Translations under genes and position numbers: made by a program
DNA from: Marinobacter sediminicola
Lineage (GTDB): Bacteria > Pseudomonadota > Gammaproteobacteria > Pseudomonadales > Oleiphilaceae
Direction of reading: 5' to 3'
Assembly: GCF_031157525.1 (NCBI RefSeq)
Contig: NZ_JAVIXR010000014.1
Span: 1 to 64,000, forward strand
Length of the DNA stretch: 64,000 nt
Notes under the pieces: generated by a model
Database searches by the model: none
Told to the model about the DNA's origin: nothing
Seen by the model: only the letters and a program-made list of their open reading frames with translations
In this document: one piece after another, positions 50,833 through 64,000 of the stretch
Layout of the letters: each line of letters starts with the position of its first letter
Position numbering within the stretch: the stretch's first letter is position 1

Positions 50833-50928
50833 CCTTGACGTTCGGAGTTTACGGCAGGGTTAGGCTTTACCGTCCAAAAACCGCCTGCAGGCGCAGATGC
50901 AAAACCTCCCACTTAGCCACTAATAAAT

Positions 50929-51297
50929 CTAGTCGATTAAGTGAGCCAGCTCCCTCTCAAGAAGAACCTGACCCCCCAAATTTAATTCAACAAGACGCCT
51001 CAGATGAGTCGCGCTTTCCAAATCGATGTACTGACATTTGAAGCCTAGCCTATGGGATTCGATGTGTTTTAGCTCCACCGCCATAACAATTCCCACCTTC
51101 TCCCCGTCAAGATGAATAACCACCTCGCAAGGTTGGTTCAATGGCACATCCCAGCTTTGCGGGCGTTTGACCAACACGCCTTTCAGTGAGATATCCAACA
51201 CCTCGGTTGTCCACAGGCTTTCGAGAGCGTGAAGTTCGCACGGGGCGTCGAAGCTTATACGATGGAACTTCCGTTTTTCGGGCGCTTTGGCGGGCAA
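50929..51297 (-). CDS. PilZ-domain c-di-GMP receptor, MapZ (PA4608)-like
   Basis: Single-domain PilZ protein. c-di-GMP motif RxxxR is present as RKFHR and the second motif as DISLKG. The C-terminal GFKCQYIDLESATHLRRLVE and LLERELAHL match, from memory, Pseudomonas PA4608/MapZ, which ties c-di-GMP to chemoreceptor methylation. I propose a TTG start at 51297 (reads LPAKAPEKRKFHR): AAGGAG lies 7 nt upstream and the 122 residues fit the roughly 125-residue family. The frame stays open 29 codons further up, but that part has no family support. The location beside radA matches Pseudomonas. Confidence 0.85.
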   Translation of the reverse strand: MPAKAPEKRKFHRISFDAPCELHALESLWTTEVLDISLKGVLVKRPQSWDVPLNQPCEVVIHLDGEKVGIVMAVELKHIESHRLGFKCQYIDLESATHLRRLVELNLGGQVLLERELAHLID

Positions 51298-51408
51298 GGG
51301 ACTGCTCCTTTTTATTATCGGGACATCTGATACGACTATAGCCGGTACGGGGTCACGCATCCATACAGGCTTTAGCCGCAGCAATCCGGGTCCAAGCGGG
51401 AGGGTGAA

Positions 51409-52689
51409 TTAACAACCCTCCTCGTTCTCCTCTTGGCATCGTGGGTCTAGGTCTGTTGCCATGGGAGCGGCATCGGGAAGAGGAACAAATTTTTCCTTTT
51501 GCTCCGTGGGTGCGGCCGGCCTTTTGTAGACGCGCATCAGCACATACATGGCATATATCAGGGCCACTGCTGATTCAAACACGAAGAAGCTGAAGGGGCC
51601 GGAGGCTGCCATAAGTCCCGCTGCGAACAATGGCCCGAGGGTGGCGCCTATGGAGTGGATCATCAGCAGGCGTCCGGATGCAGCAACGTAGTATCTGCGC
51701 TCGAGGCGGTCGAAACTTTCTGCTACGCAGAGCGGGTAGATGCTGCTCATTACGCCGCCAAAGAACAAAGCCAATATCAGTAGTGTGGCGAAGGGTACGC
51801 CTGAAGCGAGCAGGCTCAGCAATACTGCCCAGGAAGCACCAACCAAAATAAGCGCAATCGACATAACTAGTCGTCGGTCAAGCCTGTCTGCCAGTGCACC
51901 TATGGGTAGCTGGAAGACCAGCCCTCCCAGGACGACCACGCTCATGATCATAGCGGATTCAGCCACGCTCAGGCCGATTCTACGGGCGAAGACTACGCCC
52001 AAGGCGTAAAAAGAGCCGATCATTATCCCCGATACCGCCGCCCCGATCATGCCAACTGGCGAGGCTGCGTAGAGTTTTTTCAGGTTGAGTGCGCGGCTTT
52101 CGCTGAGATTTGGCTCACCCAGGCTTGTCATAGCAACGGGTATTAACGACAAAACAATCAGAGCTGCCGCCAGCATGAAGAGGTCGGGAGCCTCAGGATC
52201 TGCGAGGTTTACCATTGTTTGGCCGGCAGCGATGGCCAGGTAATAGGCGAGCATGTAAAAACCGAGAACTCGCCCTCGGGTTTCGTTGCTGCTCTTGGTA
52301 TTCAACCAGCTCTCGATGGTGGCCGTTAAGCCGGCAATACAGAAACCGTTAATTATGCGGAGAACTACCCATGCCGTTGGATGGGTAAAGGCTGTGTAAG
52401 CCAAGGTGACTGCGGCTGTTAATGCCGCAAAGGCTGCAAATGCGCGGATATGGCCGATGCGGAGGATTACCCGCTTTCCGCGCAACCCCCCAAGCCCGAG
52501 GCCAAAGTAGTAGGCCGCCATGATCGCCCCGATCAGCGCTATCGGATAGCCCGCCGCTTCCATGCGGAGCGGCAGAACAACGCCAAGCAAGCTTTTGCCG
52601 GCAATCAGAGCGGCCGTACCACCCAACAGGGGACGTACCGAGACAAGAATCTCGCTTACGCTTCGAACCATTATCCGGTAGTCACCCAT
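51409..52689 (-). CDS. Major facilitator superfamily transporter, YcaD-like
   Basis: 426-residue membrane protein with about 12 hydrophobic helices and an MFS-type loop (GALADRLDRR between helices 8 and 9). It resembles the YcaD/UMF-type branch. The substrate is not known. The C-terminal tail is charged (LDPRCQEENEEGC). It starts only 14 nt after hemE, so it may share hemE's transcript, though no heme role is implied. Confidence 0.82.
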   Translation of the reverse strand: MGDYRIMVRSVSEILVSVRPLLGGTAALIAGKSLLGVVLPLRMEAAGYPIALIGAIMAAYYFGLGLGGLRGKRVILRIGHIRAFAAFAALTAAVTLAYTAFTHPTAWVVLRIINGFCIAGLTATIESWLNTKSSNETRGRVLGFYMLAYYLAIAAGQTMVNLADPEAPDLFMLAAALIVLSLIPVAMTSLGEPNLSESRALNLKKLYAASPVGMIGAAVSGIMIGSFYALGVVFARRIGLSVAESAMIMSVVVLGGLVFQLPIGALADRLDRRLVMSIALILVGASWAVLLSLLASGVPFATLLILALFFGGVMSSIYPLCVAESFDRLERRYYVAASGRLLMIHSIGATLGPLFAAGLMAASGPFSFFVFESAVALIYAMYVLMRVYKRPAAPTEQKEKFVPLPDAAPMATDLDPRCQEENEEGC

Positions 52690-52703
52690 TGGCTCAGCTC
52701 TTT

Positions 52704-53768
52704 TTAGCTGTGGTATTCCGGGCTCAATTCAACAACGGCTTCAATGAAGGCTTTGGCATTCTCGGGCTTCACTTCTGGAGTGATACCGTGCCCGAGGTTG
52801 AAGATATGGCCTGGGCCAGAGCCATAACGGCGCAGGATGTCACCCACCTCTTCGCGGATTCGTGCCGGTGATGCGTACAGCATAGTCGGGTCCATGTTGC
52901 CCTGCAGAGCCACACGATCGCCAATACGAGCACGGGCATCACCGATATCTGTGGTCCAATCCAGACCTACAGCGTCGGCGCCTGTATCTGCAATAGACTC
53001 CAGCCACTGGCCACCATTTTTGGTAAACAGAATCACCGGAACGCGGCGCCCATCGTTCTCACGGATCAGGTTATCTACAATTTTCTGCATGTAATTCAGC
53101 GAGAACTCTTTGTAAGCCCAAGTGCTCAAGAGCCCGCCCCAAGTGTCAAATATCTGAACAGCCTGGGCGCCTGCCTTAATCTGGCCATTGAGGTAATCAA
53201 TTACGATATCGGCAAGCATGTCGAGCAGGCGGTGCATAACCTCAGGCTCGCTGTACATCAGCTTTTTGGCTTCGCGGAAGTCCTTGGAGGATCCCCCTTC
53301 AACCATGTAAGTTGCCAGTGTCCAGGGACTTCCGGAGAAGCCAATCAACGGCACACGGCCATTAAGCGCGCCACGAATGGTGGAGACCGCGTTCATTACA
53401 TAGTCCAGGTCGGTTGTTGCCTTGATAGTTGGCAGGGCGTCCAAATCTGCTTTGGAGCGTATGGGGTGCTTGAACTTGGGGCCTTCACCCGTCTCAAAGT
53501 ACAACCCGAGGCCGAGGGCGTCCGGAATAGTCAGAATATCCGAAAACAGAATCGCAGCATCCAGCGGAAAACGCTCAAGTGGCTGGAGGGTTACTTCGCA
53601 GGCCAGCGGCGTGTTCTTGCACAAGCTGAGGAAATCGCCAGCTTTCTCCCGGGTAGCGCGATACTCGGGTAGATAGCGTCCCGCCTGGCGCATCATCCAT
53701 ACCGGGGTACGATCAACAGGCTGGCGCATCAGGGCGCGTAGAAAGCGGTCATTCTTCAACTCGGTCAT
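52704..53768 (-). CDS. hemE: Uroporphyrinogen decarboxylase
   Basis: Decarboxylates uroporphyrinogen III to coproporphyrinogen III in heme synthesis. The N-terminal signature [16 protein letters not shown] carries the conserved Arg pair, with [12 protein letters not shown] and the C-terminal [15 protein letters not shown] region. Length is 354 residues. Located after gltD as in Pseudomonas, but separated from it by a terminator. Confidence 0.97.
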   Translation of the reverse strand: MTELKNDRFLRALMRQPVDRTPVWMMRQAGRYLPEYRATREKAGDFLSLCKNTPLACEVTLQPLERFPLDAAILFSDILTIPDALGLGLYFETGEGPKFKHPIRSKADLDALPTIKATTDLDYVMNAVSTIRGALNGRVPLIGFSGSPWTLATYMVEGGSSKDFREAKKLMYSEPEVMHRLLDMLADIVIDYLNGQIKAGAQAVQIFDTWGGLLSTWAYKEFSLNYMQKIVDNLIRENDGRRVPVILFTKNGGQWLESIADTGADAVGLDWTTDIGDARARIGDRVALQGNMDPTMLYASPARIREEVGDILRRYGSGPGHIFNLGHGITPEVKPENAKAFIEAVVELSPEYHS

Positions 53769-53840
53769 AGGGATCCCAACGTTGTCTCTTTCAGATGGTC
53801 TTTGTAGAACGAAAGCAATGATACCCCGTTTGCCATAATA

Positions 53841-53873
53841 AAAAAGGCCGGCTTACCCTTAGTCAGCCGGCCT
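53841..53873 (-). terminator. Intrinsic terminator after gltD
   Basis: 9-bp stem AGGCCGGCT/AGCCGGCCT (53845-53853 and 53865-53873) followed on the minus strand by T-rich sequence. It lies 24 nt past the gltD stop and before hemE. Confidence 0.82.
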
Positions 53874-53896
53874 GTCGAGTCATGATACAGCCTTAA

Positions 53897-55333
<1,437 letters not shown>

Positions 55334-55405
55334 TCAATTTCGACAAGGGCTACCCCTATTGGCAACCCGGAACCCTCGCAAGTATCCATTCTCTATGCGA
55401 AGCGC

Positions 55406-58400
55406 TTATTCAGGCCGCGCACGGGTGCTTGCCAGCAGGCTGCGCAAACTTGCAGCCTTGGGTTTCACCAGCCAGAAGCGGCCGATGTAGTCGTCGAAAT
55501 CTTCAAGAATATGCTCGGCCCAAACACTGCCGGTTTCCGATATGTGCTCACGAATCACGCTGCGCAGATGGTTGCGGTAGGCTTCCATTTCTTCACGGGA
55601 GATGCGCTGGATTTCCACCAATTCGTGGTTGTATTTGTCTACAAACGTATTGTCCATATCCAGCACATAGGCGAACCCGCCCGTCATACCGGCACCAAAG
55701 TTGGGGCCTGTAGAACCCAGCACAGTGACCAGCCCGCCGGTCATATATTCACAGCAATGATCACCCGCGCCTTCAACAACTGCGTGGGCGCCGGAGTTGC
55801 GCACAGCAAACCGCTCACCGGCGGTGCCAGCCGCAAACAGCTTGCCGCCGGTGGCTCCGTAGAGACAGGTGTTACCGATGATCGCGGTATTCTGGGACTC
55901 GAAAACACTGCCGCGGGGTGGTTTGACGACCAGCTTGCCGCCCGTCATGCCTTTACCGACATAATCGTTGGCATCGCCCTCAAGAATCAGATTAAGCCCG
56001 CCAACGTTCCAGACACCAAAGCTCTGGCCCGCAGTACCCACAAGACCCAAGGTTATTGGCGAGTCTGCCATTCCCTGGTTGCCGTGCTTTGCCGCAATCT
56101 CACCGGAAAGTCGCGCACCAATCGAACGGTCGCAGTTGGTTACGCGGAAATTCCAGGCTCCACCAGTTTTGCCTTCAATGGCCGGGGCAATGGCTTTGAG
56201 CATTTGTTCCGCCAGCAAGCCCTGGTCGAATGGCACATTGCGCTCGATCTGACAGGTTTGTGGCTTGTCCGCAGGAATGTGATCATTGGACAGCAACCTC
56301 GTGAGGTCTAGCTGTTTCTGGCGCTCGGTATCGCCTGGCAAGCGAACGAGAAGATCCGTTCGACCTACAAGCTCTTCCAGCGTACGCACGCCCAGCTTGG
56401 CCATCCACTCACGGGTTTCTTCCGCGACAAAGCGGAAGAAATTCATAGCCATTTCCACAGTGCCTTTGAAGTGTTCTTCCCGGAGGTGTTCGTTCTGGGT
56501 GGCAACACCGGTAGCACAATTATTCAGGTGGCAAATGCGCAAATATTTGCAGCCCAAAGCCACCATGGGGGTGGTGCCAAAGCCAAAACTCTCGGCGCCA
56601 AGAATCGCGGCCTTCACCACATCCAGGCCGGTTTTTATACCGCCGTCTGTTTGCAGCCGAATCTTTCCACGCAAATCATTGGCGCGCAGCGCTTGCTGGG
56701 TTTCGGTCAATCCGAGTTCCCAGGGCGAGCCCGCGTAACGTATGGACGCCAAGGGACTTGCCGCCGTGCCACCGTCGTATCCGGAGACGGTAATCAGGTC
56801 GGCATACGCCTTTGCCACGCCGGCCGCAATGGTGCCAACGCCAGGCTCTGAGACGAGTTTTACAGAGACCAGAGCTTGTGGATTAACCTGTTTGAGGTCA
56901 AAGATCAGCTGCGCCAGATCTTCAATGGAGTAGATATCGTGATGCGGCGGTGGCGATATCAAGGTAACGCCGGGCACAGAGTAGCGCAGACGGGCGATCA
57001 ACTGGTTGACCTTGCCACCAGGTAGCTGTCCACCCTCGCCTGGCTTGGCTCCCTGAGCAACCTTGATCTGCATAACATCGGCGCTGCGCAGATACTCTGC
57101 GGTTACACCAAAGCGGCCGGAGGCCACCTGCTTGATCTTGGAGCGCTTTATGGTGCCGTGGCGAACCGGGTCTTCACCGCCCTCACCGGAATTGGAACGG
57201 CCGCCAAGCGTGTTCATAGCCACGGCTAACGCTTCATGAGCCTCCGGCGATAAGGCGCCAAGGGACATGGCAGCGGAGTCGAACCGGGGAAAGATTTGCT
57301 CCACTGGCTCAACAGCTGAAAGCTCGATGGTTTCTATACCCTCACGAAACCCGAACAAATCCCTGATCGTCGCGACCGGGCGCTCATTGACCAGCGCCGC
57401 GTATTCTTTGTAATGCCCGTAGCTGCCGGTGGTCACTGCTTCCTGCAGTTTGGTGACTACGTCCGGGTTGAAGGCATGGTACTCCTGACCATGGATGTAT
57501 TTCACCAAACCACCCGGGGTAATGGGCTTGCGCGGCTTCCAAGCTGTCGCGGCCAACTGCTCCTGGTCGTGTTGCAAATCGAAAAAGCTTGCACCCTGAA
57601 TGCGGCACGGAACCCCTTTGAAGCACAGATCAGCAACGTCATCAGCCAGACCAATAGCCTCAAAAAGCTGGGCGCCCCGATAAGAGGCAATAGTGGAGAT
57701 GCCCATTTTGGACAAGATCTTCAGCAGACCCTTGTTGATTCCTTTGCGATAGTTGTTCTTCGCCTCGATAGGATCCATTAACAACTCGCCGGTGCGGATC
57801 AAATCATTCAGAACCTGATATGCGAGGTAGGGATAGACCGCGGTGGCTCCAAAGCCCAACAGCACAGCAAAATGATGGGGATCCCGAGCCCAGCCTGTTT
57901 CCACGATGATATTGGAATCACAGCGCAGGCTTTTTCCGGACAGGTGGTGGTGAACTGCGCCTGTCGCCATCAATGAATTCACCGGCAGCTCGCCCTGCCT
58001 CAAATCCTTGTCTGAAAGAATAAGTAGTACGCTGCCACTGCGAACAGCTTGCTCAGCCTCATCACAAATGCGGCAAATTGCCTGCTCGAGCCCCTGCTCC
58101 GGCAGGTAGCTCAGGGAAATCCGCGCCACGGCGAACCCCGGGCGCTCATTATTGGCGATGCGAAGAAACTTGGCTGGCGAAAGAACCGGTGTCGTCAGGA
58201 TAATTCTGTCTGCGTGCTCTGCTGTTTCCTCAAAGACATTACGCTCGGCACCCAGACAGGTTTCCAGCGACATCACAATGGCTTCGCGAAGTGGATCAAT
58301 CGGCGGGTTGGTTACCTGAGCAAACTTCTGGCGAAAAAAGTCCGCAACGTGCCGAACCTTACTGGACAATACTGCCATAGGCGTGTCGTCCCCCATGGAG

Positions 58401-59854
58401 CCAACAGCTTCCTGGCCATTTTCCGCGAGCGGGCGCAGGATCTGATCGCGCTCCTCATAGGACACCATGAACATTTTCTGGTGTACCAGAAGGTCATCCG
58501 CATCCATCAGCCGGAATTCCGGCATTTCCTGACTCAGAGTTGCTTCCACTCGCAGCGCATTTTCGCGCAACCAGAGCCTGTAGGGCTGAGCCGTTTTGAG
58601 ACGTTGATCGATATCCCGGGTGTGCAACACTTCACCGGTTTCCGTATCAATCGCCAACATTTGTCCCGGGCCTACCCGGCCTTTGGCAACCACATCCTCC
58701 GGCTGGTAACCATAGGTACCAATCTCTGATGCCAGGGTAATGAAATCATCCTTGGTAACCACCCAGCGCGCAGGACGCAAACCATTCCTGTCCAGCATGC
58801 ACACAGCGTAACGGCCATCCGACATAACCAGTCCGGCAGGACCATCCCATGGCTCCATGTGCATCGAGTTGTATTCGTAAAACGCCCGCAACTCTGAATC
58901 CATGGTATCGACATTCTGCCAAGCCGGTGGAATCATCATGCGCGCAGCCCGGAACAGGTCCACGCCGCCCGCCAGCAGAATCTCAAGCATATTGTCCATG
59001 CTTGACGAATCAGAACCGGCAAGGTTCACAAGAGGCTGCAGTGTTTTCAGATCCGGCAGGTTTGGCGAACTGAACTTGGCAGCTCGGGCTATAGCCCAAT
59101 TCCGGTTGCCGTCGATGGTGTTAATTTCGCCATTGTGTGCCAGAAAACGAAACGGCTGAGCCAAGGGCCAAAGCGGCATGGTATTGGTGGAAAAGCGCTG
59201 GTGAAACACGCAAATGGCAGTAGCGAAATCAGGATCACCCAGATCCTTATAGAAGTTCGCCAGATCCGCCGGCATCATCAGCCCTTTATAGGCAAGGGTG
59301 CGGTGGGACAGGCTGCAGATATAAAACTCGGAATCATCCGCCATATCCCGCTCGGCATGGCGACGCCCAACAAACAGGCTGATGGCAAATTCCTGCTCTG
59401 ACTTGCCTGCAGGCGTTACGAAAACCTGCTCGATACGCGGCATACAATCCAGAGCCATAGGCCCCAAGCAGCTGGCATCAACCGGCACTTCACGCCAGCC
59501 CATAACTTCAAGACCTTGACCGGCGAGACACTTCTCTAGAACCAGTCGGCCTTTTGCAGCTTTATCGGATTCCTGACTCAGGAACACCTGACCTACAGCA
59601 AACAAGCCGTTGGGCTCTTGGCCGAACGCTTTTTTGGCAGCTTTCTTCAGAAAAGCTTGAGGGCTTTGTATTAGGAGACCGCAACCGTCACCGGTTTTGC
59701 CATCGGCGGCGATACCACCTCTGTGCGTCATGCAGGTAAGCGATTCAATGGCCGTTTGCAGCAGTTTGTGGCTGACCTCGCCTTTCATGTGGGCGATTAG
59801 TCCAAACCCGCAGTTATCTTTGAACTCGTCGGGGTGATACAGACCTGATTTCAT
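55406..59854 (-). CDS. gltB: Glutamate synthase large subunit (NADPH)
   Basis: Converts glutamine and 2-oxoglutarate to two glutamates. The N-terminal class II glutaminase has Cys15 ([14 protein letters not shown]) as nucleophile, so a 14-residue propeptide is removed. The central and FMN domains follow, with the 3Fe-4S ligand region [13 protein letters not shown]. The C-terminal beta-helix has GXXGXXXG repeats. Length is 1482 residues, as in E. coli/Pseudomonas. The start has GAGGG upstream. Confidence 0.98.
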   Translation of the reverse strand: MKSGLYHPDEFKDNCGFGLIAHMKGEVSHKLLQTAIESLTCMTHRGGIAADGKTGDGCGLLIQSPQAFLKKAAKKAFGQEPNGLFAVGQVFLSQESDKAAKGRLVLEKCLAGQGLEVMGWREVPVDASCLGPMALDCMPRIEQVFVTPAGKSEQEFAISLFVGRRHAERDMADDSEFYICSLSHRTLAYKGLMMPADLANFYKDLGDPDFATAICVFHQRFSTNTMPLWPLAQPFRFLAHNGEINTIDGNRNWAIARAAKFSSPNLPDLKTLQPLVNLAGSDSSSMDNMLEILLAGGVDLFRAARMMIPPAWQNVDTMDSELRAFYEYNSMHMEPWDGPAGLVMSDGRYAVCMLDRNGLRPARWVVTKDDFITLASEIGTYGYQPEDVVAKGRVGPGQMLAIDTETGEVLHTRDIDQRLKTAQPYRLWLRENALRVEATLSQEMPEFRLMDADDLLVHQKMFMVSYEERDQILRPLAENGQEAVGSMGDDTPMAVLSSKVRHVADFFRQKFAQVTNPPIDPLREAIVMSLETCLGAERNVFEETAEHADRIILTTPVLSPAKFLRIANNERPGFAVARISLSYLPEQGLEQAICRICDEAEQAVRSGSVLLILSDKDLRQGELPVNSLMATGAVHHHLSGKSLRCDSNIIVETGWARDPHHFAVLLGFGATAVYPYLAYQVLNDLIRTGELLMDPIEAKNNYRKGINKGLLKILSKMGISTIASYRGAQLFEAIGLADDVADLCFKGVPCRIQGASFFDLQHDQEQLAATAWKPRKPITPGGLVKYIHGQEYHAFNPDVVTKLQEAVTTGSYGHYKEYAALVNERPVATIRDLFGFREGIETIELSAVEPVEQIFPRFDSAAMSLGALSPEAHEALAVAMNTLGGRSNSGEGGEDPVRHGTIKRSKIKQVASGRFGVTAEYLRSADVMQIKVAQGAKPGEGGQLPGGKVNQLIARLRYSVPGVTLISPPPHHDIYSIEDLAQLIFDLKQVNPQALVSVKLVSEPGVGTIAAGVAKAYADLITVSGYDGGTAASPLASIRYAGSPWELGLTETQQALRANDLRGKIRLQTDGGIKTGLDVVKAAILGAESFGFGTTPMVALGCKYLRICHLNNCATGVATQNEHLREEHFKGTVEMAMNFFRFVAEETREWMAKLGVRTLEELVGRTDLLVRLPGDTERQKQLDLTRLLSNDHIPADKPQTCQIERNVPFDQGLLAEQMLKAIAPAIEGKTGGAWNFRVTNCDRSIGARLSGEIAAKHGNQGMADSPITLGLVGTAGQSFGVWNVGGLNLILEGDANDYVGKGMTGGKLVVKPPRGSVFESQNTAIIGNTCLYGATGGKLFAAGTAGERFAVRNSGAHAVVEGAGDHCCEYMTGGLVTVLGSTGPNFGAGMTGGFAYVLDMDNTFVDKYNHELVEIQRISREEMEAYRNHLRSVIREHISETGSVWAEHILEDFDDYIGRFWLVKPKAASLRSLLASTRARPE

Positions 59855-59865
59855 AAGCGCCCTCT

Positions 59866-59879
59866 TGCATATCTATGCA
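59866..59879 (-). other. Palindrome in the gltB leader
   Basis: TGCATA-TC-TATGCA inverted repeat, 12 nt from the gltB ATG and overlapping the region just upstream of its ribosome site. It could be a regulatory RNA hairpin or a protein site; unknown. A second small hairpin TGCAC/GTGCA lies at 59895-59911. Confidence 0.3.
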
Positions 59880-59946
59880 TCTTTGCCAGCGACTTTGCAC
59901 CAAAAAAGTGCACAAAATCAGCCGACGCTAAAAAAATGGGGCAGCG

Positions 59947-59975
59947 ATTATACGCACGTATAAATACGTACTCAA
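59947..59975 (-). promoter_or_regulatory. Sigma70 promoter of gltB with inverted repeat in the spacer
   Basis: On the minus strand TTGAGT (59970-59975, four of six), 17 nt and a perfect TATAAT (59947-59952). The spacer contains ACGTAT-AA-ATACGT-type arms (59956-59969), a possible operator between the boxes. The 210-nt gap between gltB and the AAA/SPOR gene contains no gene. Confidence 0.6.
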
Positions 59976-60064
59976 ACACATTTTATTTTATCTTTTCTGG
60001 AAGGAAACAGGGGGAAATGATTTTCAACTTCAAAAACAGAGAGTTACCTCTCATTACTGGCAGA

Positions 60065-61495
<1,431 letters not shown>

Positions 61496-61530
61496 TAAAC
61501 ATCCCTACGGTTCAAAATTACACGCCCTGC

Positions 61531-62628
61531 TCAATTTTCCTGATAACAGAAAGCGCTGAGCGTTGCCTTGAGATTTTCCGGAGATGCGCCGGATGTAACC
61601 TCTGCCTCACCCACAGCCTTGAGCAACACCAACCTTAATTTGCCATCGACATTCTTCTTATCGACGGCCATCAGGCTCATAAAGTCCGCAGGCGTCATTT
61701 GCTTGGGCGGCCGCGAAGGAAGACCAGCTTTGAGAACAATCTGCACAATCCGGTCATAATCAGCCGGGTTTATCGACCCCTCTCGTAACGACAGATCGGC
61801 AGCCATAATCATGCCAGTGCCTACAGCCTCTCCATGGAGCCAGTTGCCATAGCCGGCGAAGGTTTCGATCGCATGGCCAAATGTATGGCCAAGATTCAGA
61901 GTAGCTCGAATTCCACTTTCCCGTTCATCCTGAGCGACCACATCGGCCTTGCTCGCACATGAACGGAATATGGCTTCTCCCAACGCCTCGCTATCAAAAG
62001 CGACCAACTGACTCATCGTCTGTTCGAGCCAATCAAGAAAGGCCAGATCACGAATAAGTCCGTACTTAATGACCTCCGCAAGTCCGGCGGACACTTCCCT
62101 GGGCGGCAAGGTCTTAAGTGTATCTGTATCAATCAATACCACTTCTGGCTGATGAAAAGCACCAACCATGTTTTTCCCAAGCGGATGGTTAATTCCGGTT
62201 TTACCACCCACGGACGAATCCACCTGAGACAGTAGCGTGGTAGGAATTTGTATGAATGGAACGCCACGCTGGTAGCACGCAGCAGCAAACCCGGTCATAT
62301 CCCCAACCACACCGCCACCAAGCGCTACCAGCGTCGTTTTCCGAGTGTGCTGCCTTTCCAGCAGGGCGTCGAAAATCAGATTCAGCGTTTCCCAGTCTTT
62401 GTGTTTTTCACCGTCCGGGAGCACCAGGGTATCAATAGTCTTCCCGGGAAAACTGGCTTTTGTTTTCTCCAGATATAAGGGCGCGACCACATCGTTGGTT
62501 ACAATCAGTACCTGAGATCCGCCGACGTAATCTGAAAGGTCATATTCACCCAGAATGCCTTCACCGATCACAATCGGGTAACTACGCTCACCCAGCTCAA
62601 CTTGAAGTTCGTGAAGCAACTTATACAT
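61531..62628 (-). CDS. aroB: 3-dehydroquinate synthase
   Basis: NAD- and metal-dependent enzyme of the shikimate pathway, turning DAHP into dehydroquinate. NAD-binding region [24 protein letters not shown], the Lys/His sites [19 protein letters not shown] (partly shown) and [11 protein letters not shown]. Length is 365 residues. It overlaps aroK by 8 nt. The AAA/SPOR gene follows after 35 nt. Confidence 0.97.
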   Translation of the reverse strand: MYKLLHELQVELGERSYPIVIGEGILGEYDLSDYVGGSQVLIVTNDVVAPLYLEKTKASFPGKTIDTLVLPDGEKHKDWETLNLIFDALLERQHTRKTTLVALGGGVVGDMTGFAAACYQRGVPFIQIPTTLLSQVDSSVGGKTGINHPLGKNMVGAFHQPEVVLIDTDTLKTLPPREVSAGLAEVIKYGLIRDLAFLDWLEQTMSQLVAFDSEALGEAIFRSCASKADVVAQDERESGIRATLNLGHTFGHAIETFAGYGNWLHGEAVGTGMIMAADLSLREGSINPADYDRIVQIVLKAGLPSRPPKQMTPADFMSLMAVDKKNVDGKLRLVLLKAVGEAEVTSGASPENLKATLSAFCYQEN

Positions 62629-63187
62629 GATTGCGTCCCTCCTTTCGCACCTGCCTTTGTTGCCGCGGTGTTTTTGGGTTTATGCGATTGACAAGTTGCC
62701 GCACCACAAGACGTGGACTTTTGCGATCAGTATGCATAATGATGTCTGCCAACTCTGTATATAGGGGGTCCCTAACGGCAAACAACTTCCGCAAAACACC
62801 TTCGGGGTCATCATTCTGTAGCAAAGGTCGATTCCGATCTTTACGTGTGCGCTCCACCTGCTGCTCAATGGAGGTTCTCAAGTAGACAACCACCGAATGC
62901 ATTTTCAGGAGCGCGTGATTTTCAGGGCGCATTACCGCGCCACCACCGGTAGCAAGCACAGTCCCTGCCTCAGCCGACAGCTCTTCCAACATAGCTGTTT
63001 CTCGTTGCCGAAAGCCCTCCTCCCCCTCAACATCGAATATCCAGGGAATGTTTGCTCCGCAGCGCTCCTCAATGATTCGGTCGGTATCAAGAAACCTGTA
63101 TCCCAGCTCACGGGCAAGCATACGGCCGATGGTGCTTTTACCTGCGCCCATGGGGCCAACCAGGACTATGCGTTTGGGCAAAGACAT
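62621..63187 (-). CDS. aroK: Shikimate kinase I
   Basis: Phosphorylates shikimate with ATP. Walker [12 protein letters not shown] at the N-terminus, substrate-site [14 protein letters not shown], and lid residues around [11 protein letters not shown]. Length is 188 residues. aroK-aroB overlap and the neighbouring pilQ match Pseudomonas order. Confidence 0.97.
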   Translation of the reverse strand: MSLPKRIVLVGPMGAGKSTIGRMLARELGYRFLDTDRIIEERCGANIPWIFDVEGEEGFRQRETAMLEELSAEAGTVLATGGGAVMRPENHALLKMHSVVVYLRTSIEQQVERTRKDRNRPLLQNDDPEGVLRKLFAVRDPLYTELADIIMHTDRKSPRLVVRQLVNRINPKTPRQQRQVRKEGRNHV

Positions 63188-63277
63188 AACTACCGCTCAA
63201 TAATGTTCAGGCGGGTGAGAATATCACAGGGCTGAAGATTGCATAAGCTTCAGCGTGGGCACCACAAGCCTTCAGAC

Positions 63278-63313
63278 AAAAAAAAGCCGCCGGTTTATCG
63301 CGGCGGCTTTTTT
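63278..63313. terminator. Bidirectional-type terminator between pilQ and aroK
   Basis: 7-bp stem GCCGCCG/CGGCGGC (63286-63292 and 63301-63307) with an 8-nt loop and A- and T-runs outside (63278-63285, 63308-63313). It follows the pilQ stop on the minus strand. Confidence 0.85.
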
Positions 63314-63324
63314 CCTGACCCCTG

Positions 63325-64000
63325 TTACTGAATCAGGTCATTCTTGATGATCTTCGGTGTGATGAAGATCAGGAGTTCGCTACGAAGCTCGGTTACTTCT
63401 GTTCGCTTGAAAAGACGACCCAGATAGGGGATGTCGCCCAGGAACGGTGTTTTGGTAACCGTGGTTGAATTGGTGGACTCGAAAATCCCACCGAGCACAA
63501 TCGTTTCACCGTTACCCACAAGTACCTGCGTTGTAATGGAGTTTGTATTGATGGCCGGACCGGCATCAGTATCTTCACCTCGGGAGTCCTGATTGACCTC
63601 CAAATCCATAATGATCTTGTCATCAGGTGTAATCTGAGGAGTAACCTCTAGCGACAAGACAGCTTCCTTGAATGAAGTGCTGGTTGCACCGCTGCTGGAA
63701 GCCTCCTGATACGGAATTTCCTGGCCCGACTTGATAGAAGCAGTTTGACGATCTGCAGTTACCACTCGCGGCTGTGACACCACCTCGGCTTGGCCATCAC
63801 TTTCAAAGGCGGACAACTCCATATCAATCAAGAAGTCAGTACCAATATAGCCAAAGGCCAACGAGCCTGCCGGAGTACGATTAGTTCCAAGGTCTACGTT
63901 CAAGTCAGACGGAAAACCGAGAGCGCCACTGCCAGCAATCCCTGCCAAGCCACCCTGAGAACCGCCTACCACAACGTTGTTGTTTCCGTTGTTTGCATCA
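63325..64000 (-). CDS. pilQ: Type IV pilus secretin PilQ, C-terminal part (5' end outside window)
   Basis: Outer-membrane secretin through which the pilus exits. Only about 225 C-terminal residues are present; the frame stays open through the right edge (..DANNGNNNVVVGG). Secretin domain features: VVSQPRVVTADRQTASIKSG, VTPQITPDDKIIMDLEV, GETIVLGGIFE, and the C-terminal FLGDIPYLGRLFKRTEV with LLIFITPKII. pilMNOP are expected just beyond the edge by Pseudomonas order. Confidence 0.93.
   Translation of the reverse strand, partial: DANNGNNNVVVGGSQGGLAGIAGSGALGFPSDLNVDLGTNRTPAGSLAFGYIGTDFLIDMELSAFESDGQAEVVSQPRVVTADRQTASIKSGQEIPYQEASSSGATSTSFKEAVLSLEVTPQITPDDKIIMDLEVNQDSRGEDTDAGPAINTNSITTQVLVGNGETIVLGGIFESTNSTTVTKTPFLGDIPYLGRLFKRTEVTELRSELLIFITPKIIKNDLIQ

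Overview
The window is a gene-dense chromosomal segment of a marine gammaproteobacterium, most likely Marinobacter or a close relative. This rests on three things: the order pilQ-aroK-aroB-(AAA/SPOR protein)-gltB-gltD-hemE and a full Pseudomonas-style minor pilin cluster, a wax ester synthase/DGAT-type acyltransferase, and protein sequences close to Marinobacter/Pseudomonas versions. The genus is inference. I see no prophage, insertion sequence, CRISPR array, tRNA or rRNA gene inside the window. A strong stable-RNA-type promoter at the left edge (58-85, minus strand) fires out of the window, so an rRNA or tRNA unit probably lies just beyond position 1.

Layout. 1-4891: branched-chain amino acid operon ilvB-ilvN-ilvC (minus), then pssA (phosphatidylserine synthase). 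ilvB has a long leader holding three copies of a 9-nt word that could form competing pairings. 4892-12548: a secreted DUF4124 protein, clpB with a possible heat-shock promoter, pgeF and rluD, divergent bamD, then nadE. 12642-23310: type IV pilus block, with pilS-pilR-fimT on plus facing a minus-strand minor pilin operon (fimU-pilV-pilW-pilX-small secreted CxxC protein-pilY1-pilE). 23411-31477: a 21-bp-arm terminator, then murJ, ribF-ileS-lspA-fkpB-ispH, and divergent rpsT. 31507-37986: proB, obgE, rpmA and rplU facing ispB, then a glutathionyl-hydroquinone reductase with a divergent LysR regulator. 38113-40811: the WS/DGAT gene, a DUF2057-like lipoprotein and a small DUF6316-like protein. 40866-47496: glyA, nrdR, ribD, ribBX, ribH, nusB, thiL, pgpA. 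The riboflavin synthase alpha gene usually found between ribD and ribBA is absent, and the GTP cyclohydrolase II half of RibBX has lost its zinc ligands. 47795-53768: ettA-radA, a MapZ-like PilZ protein, an MFS transporter and hemE. 53897-64000: gltD, gltB, an AAA/SPOR cell-division protein with a hexanucleotide repeat (16 units encoding Pro-Glu), aroB, aroK and the 3' end of pilQ.

How the genes work together. Two pilus themes frame the window: regulation and tip/minor pilins in the middle, and the outer-membrane secretin at the right edge. The MapZ-like c-di-GMP receptor may add a motility link. The rest is core metabolism and housekeeping: amino acids, riboflavin/thiamine/NAD/heme cofactors, envelope assembly (BamD, LspA, MurJ, PssA, PgpA), translation and proteostasis. 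Nothing here is clearly a new system. The best leads are the ilvB leader, the small CxxC protein in the minor pilin operon, the HHxxxDA acyltransferase, the altered riboflavin operon and the edge promoter.
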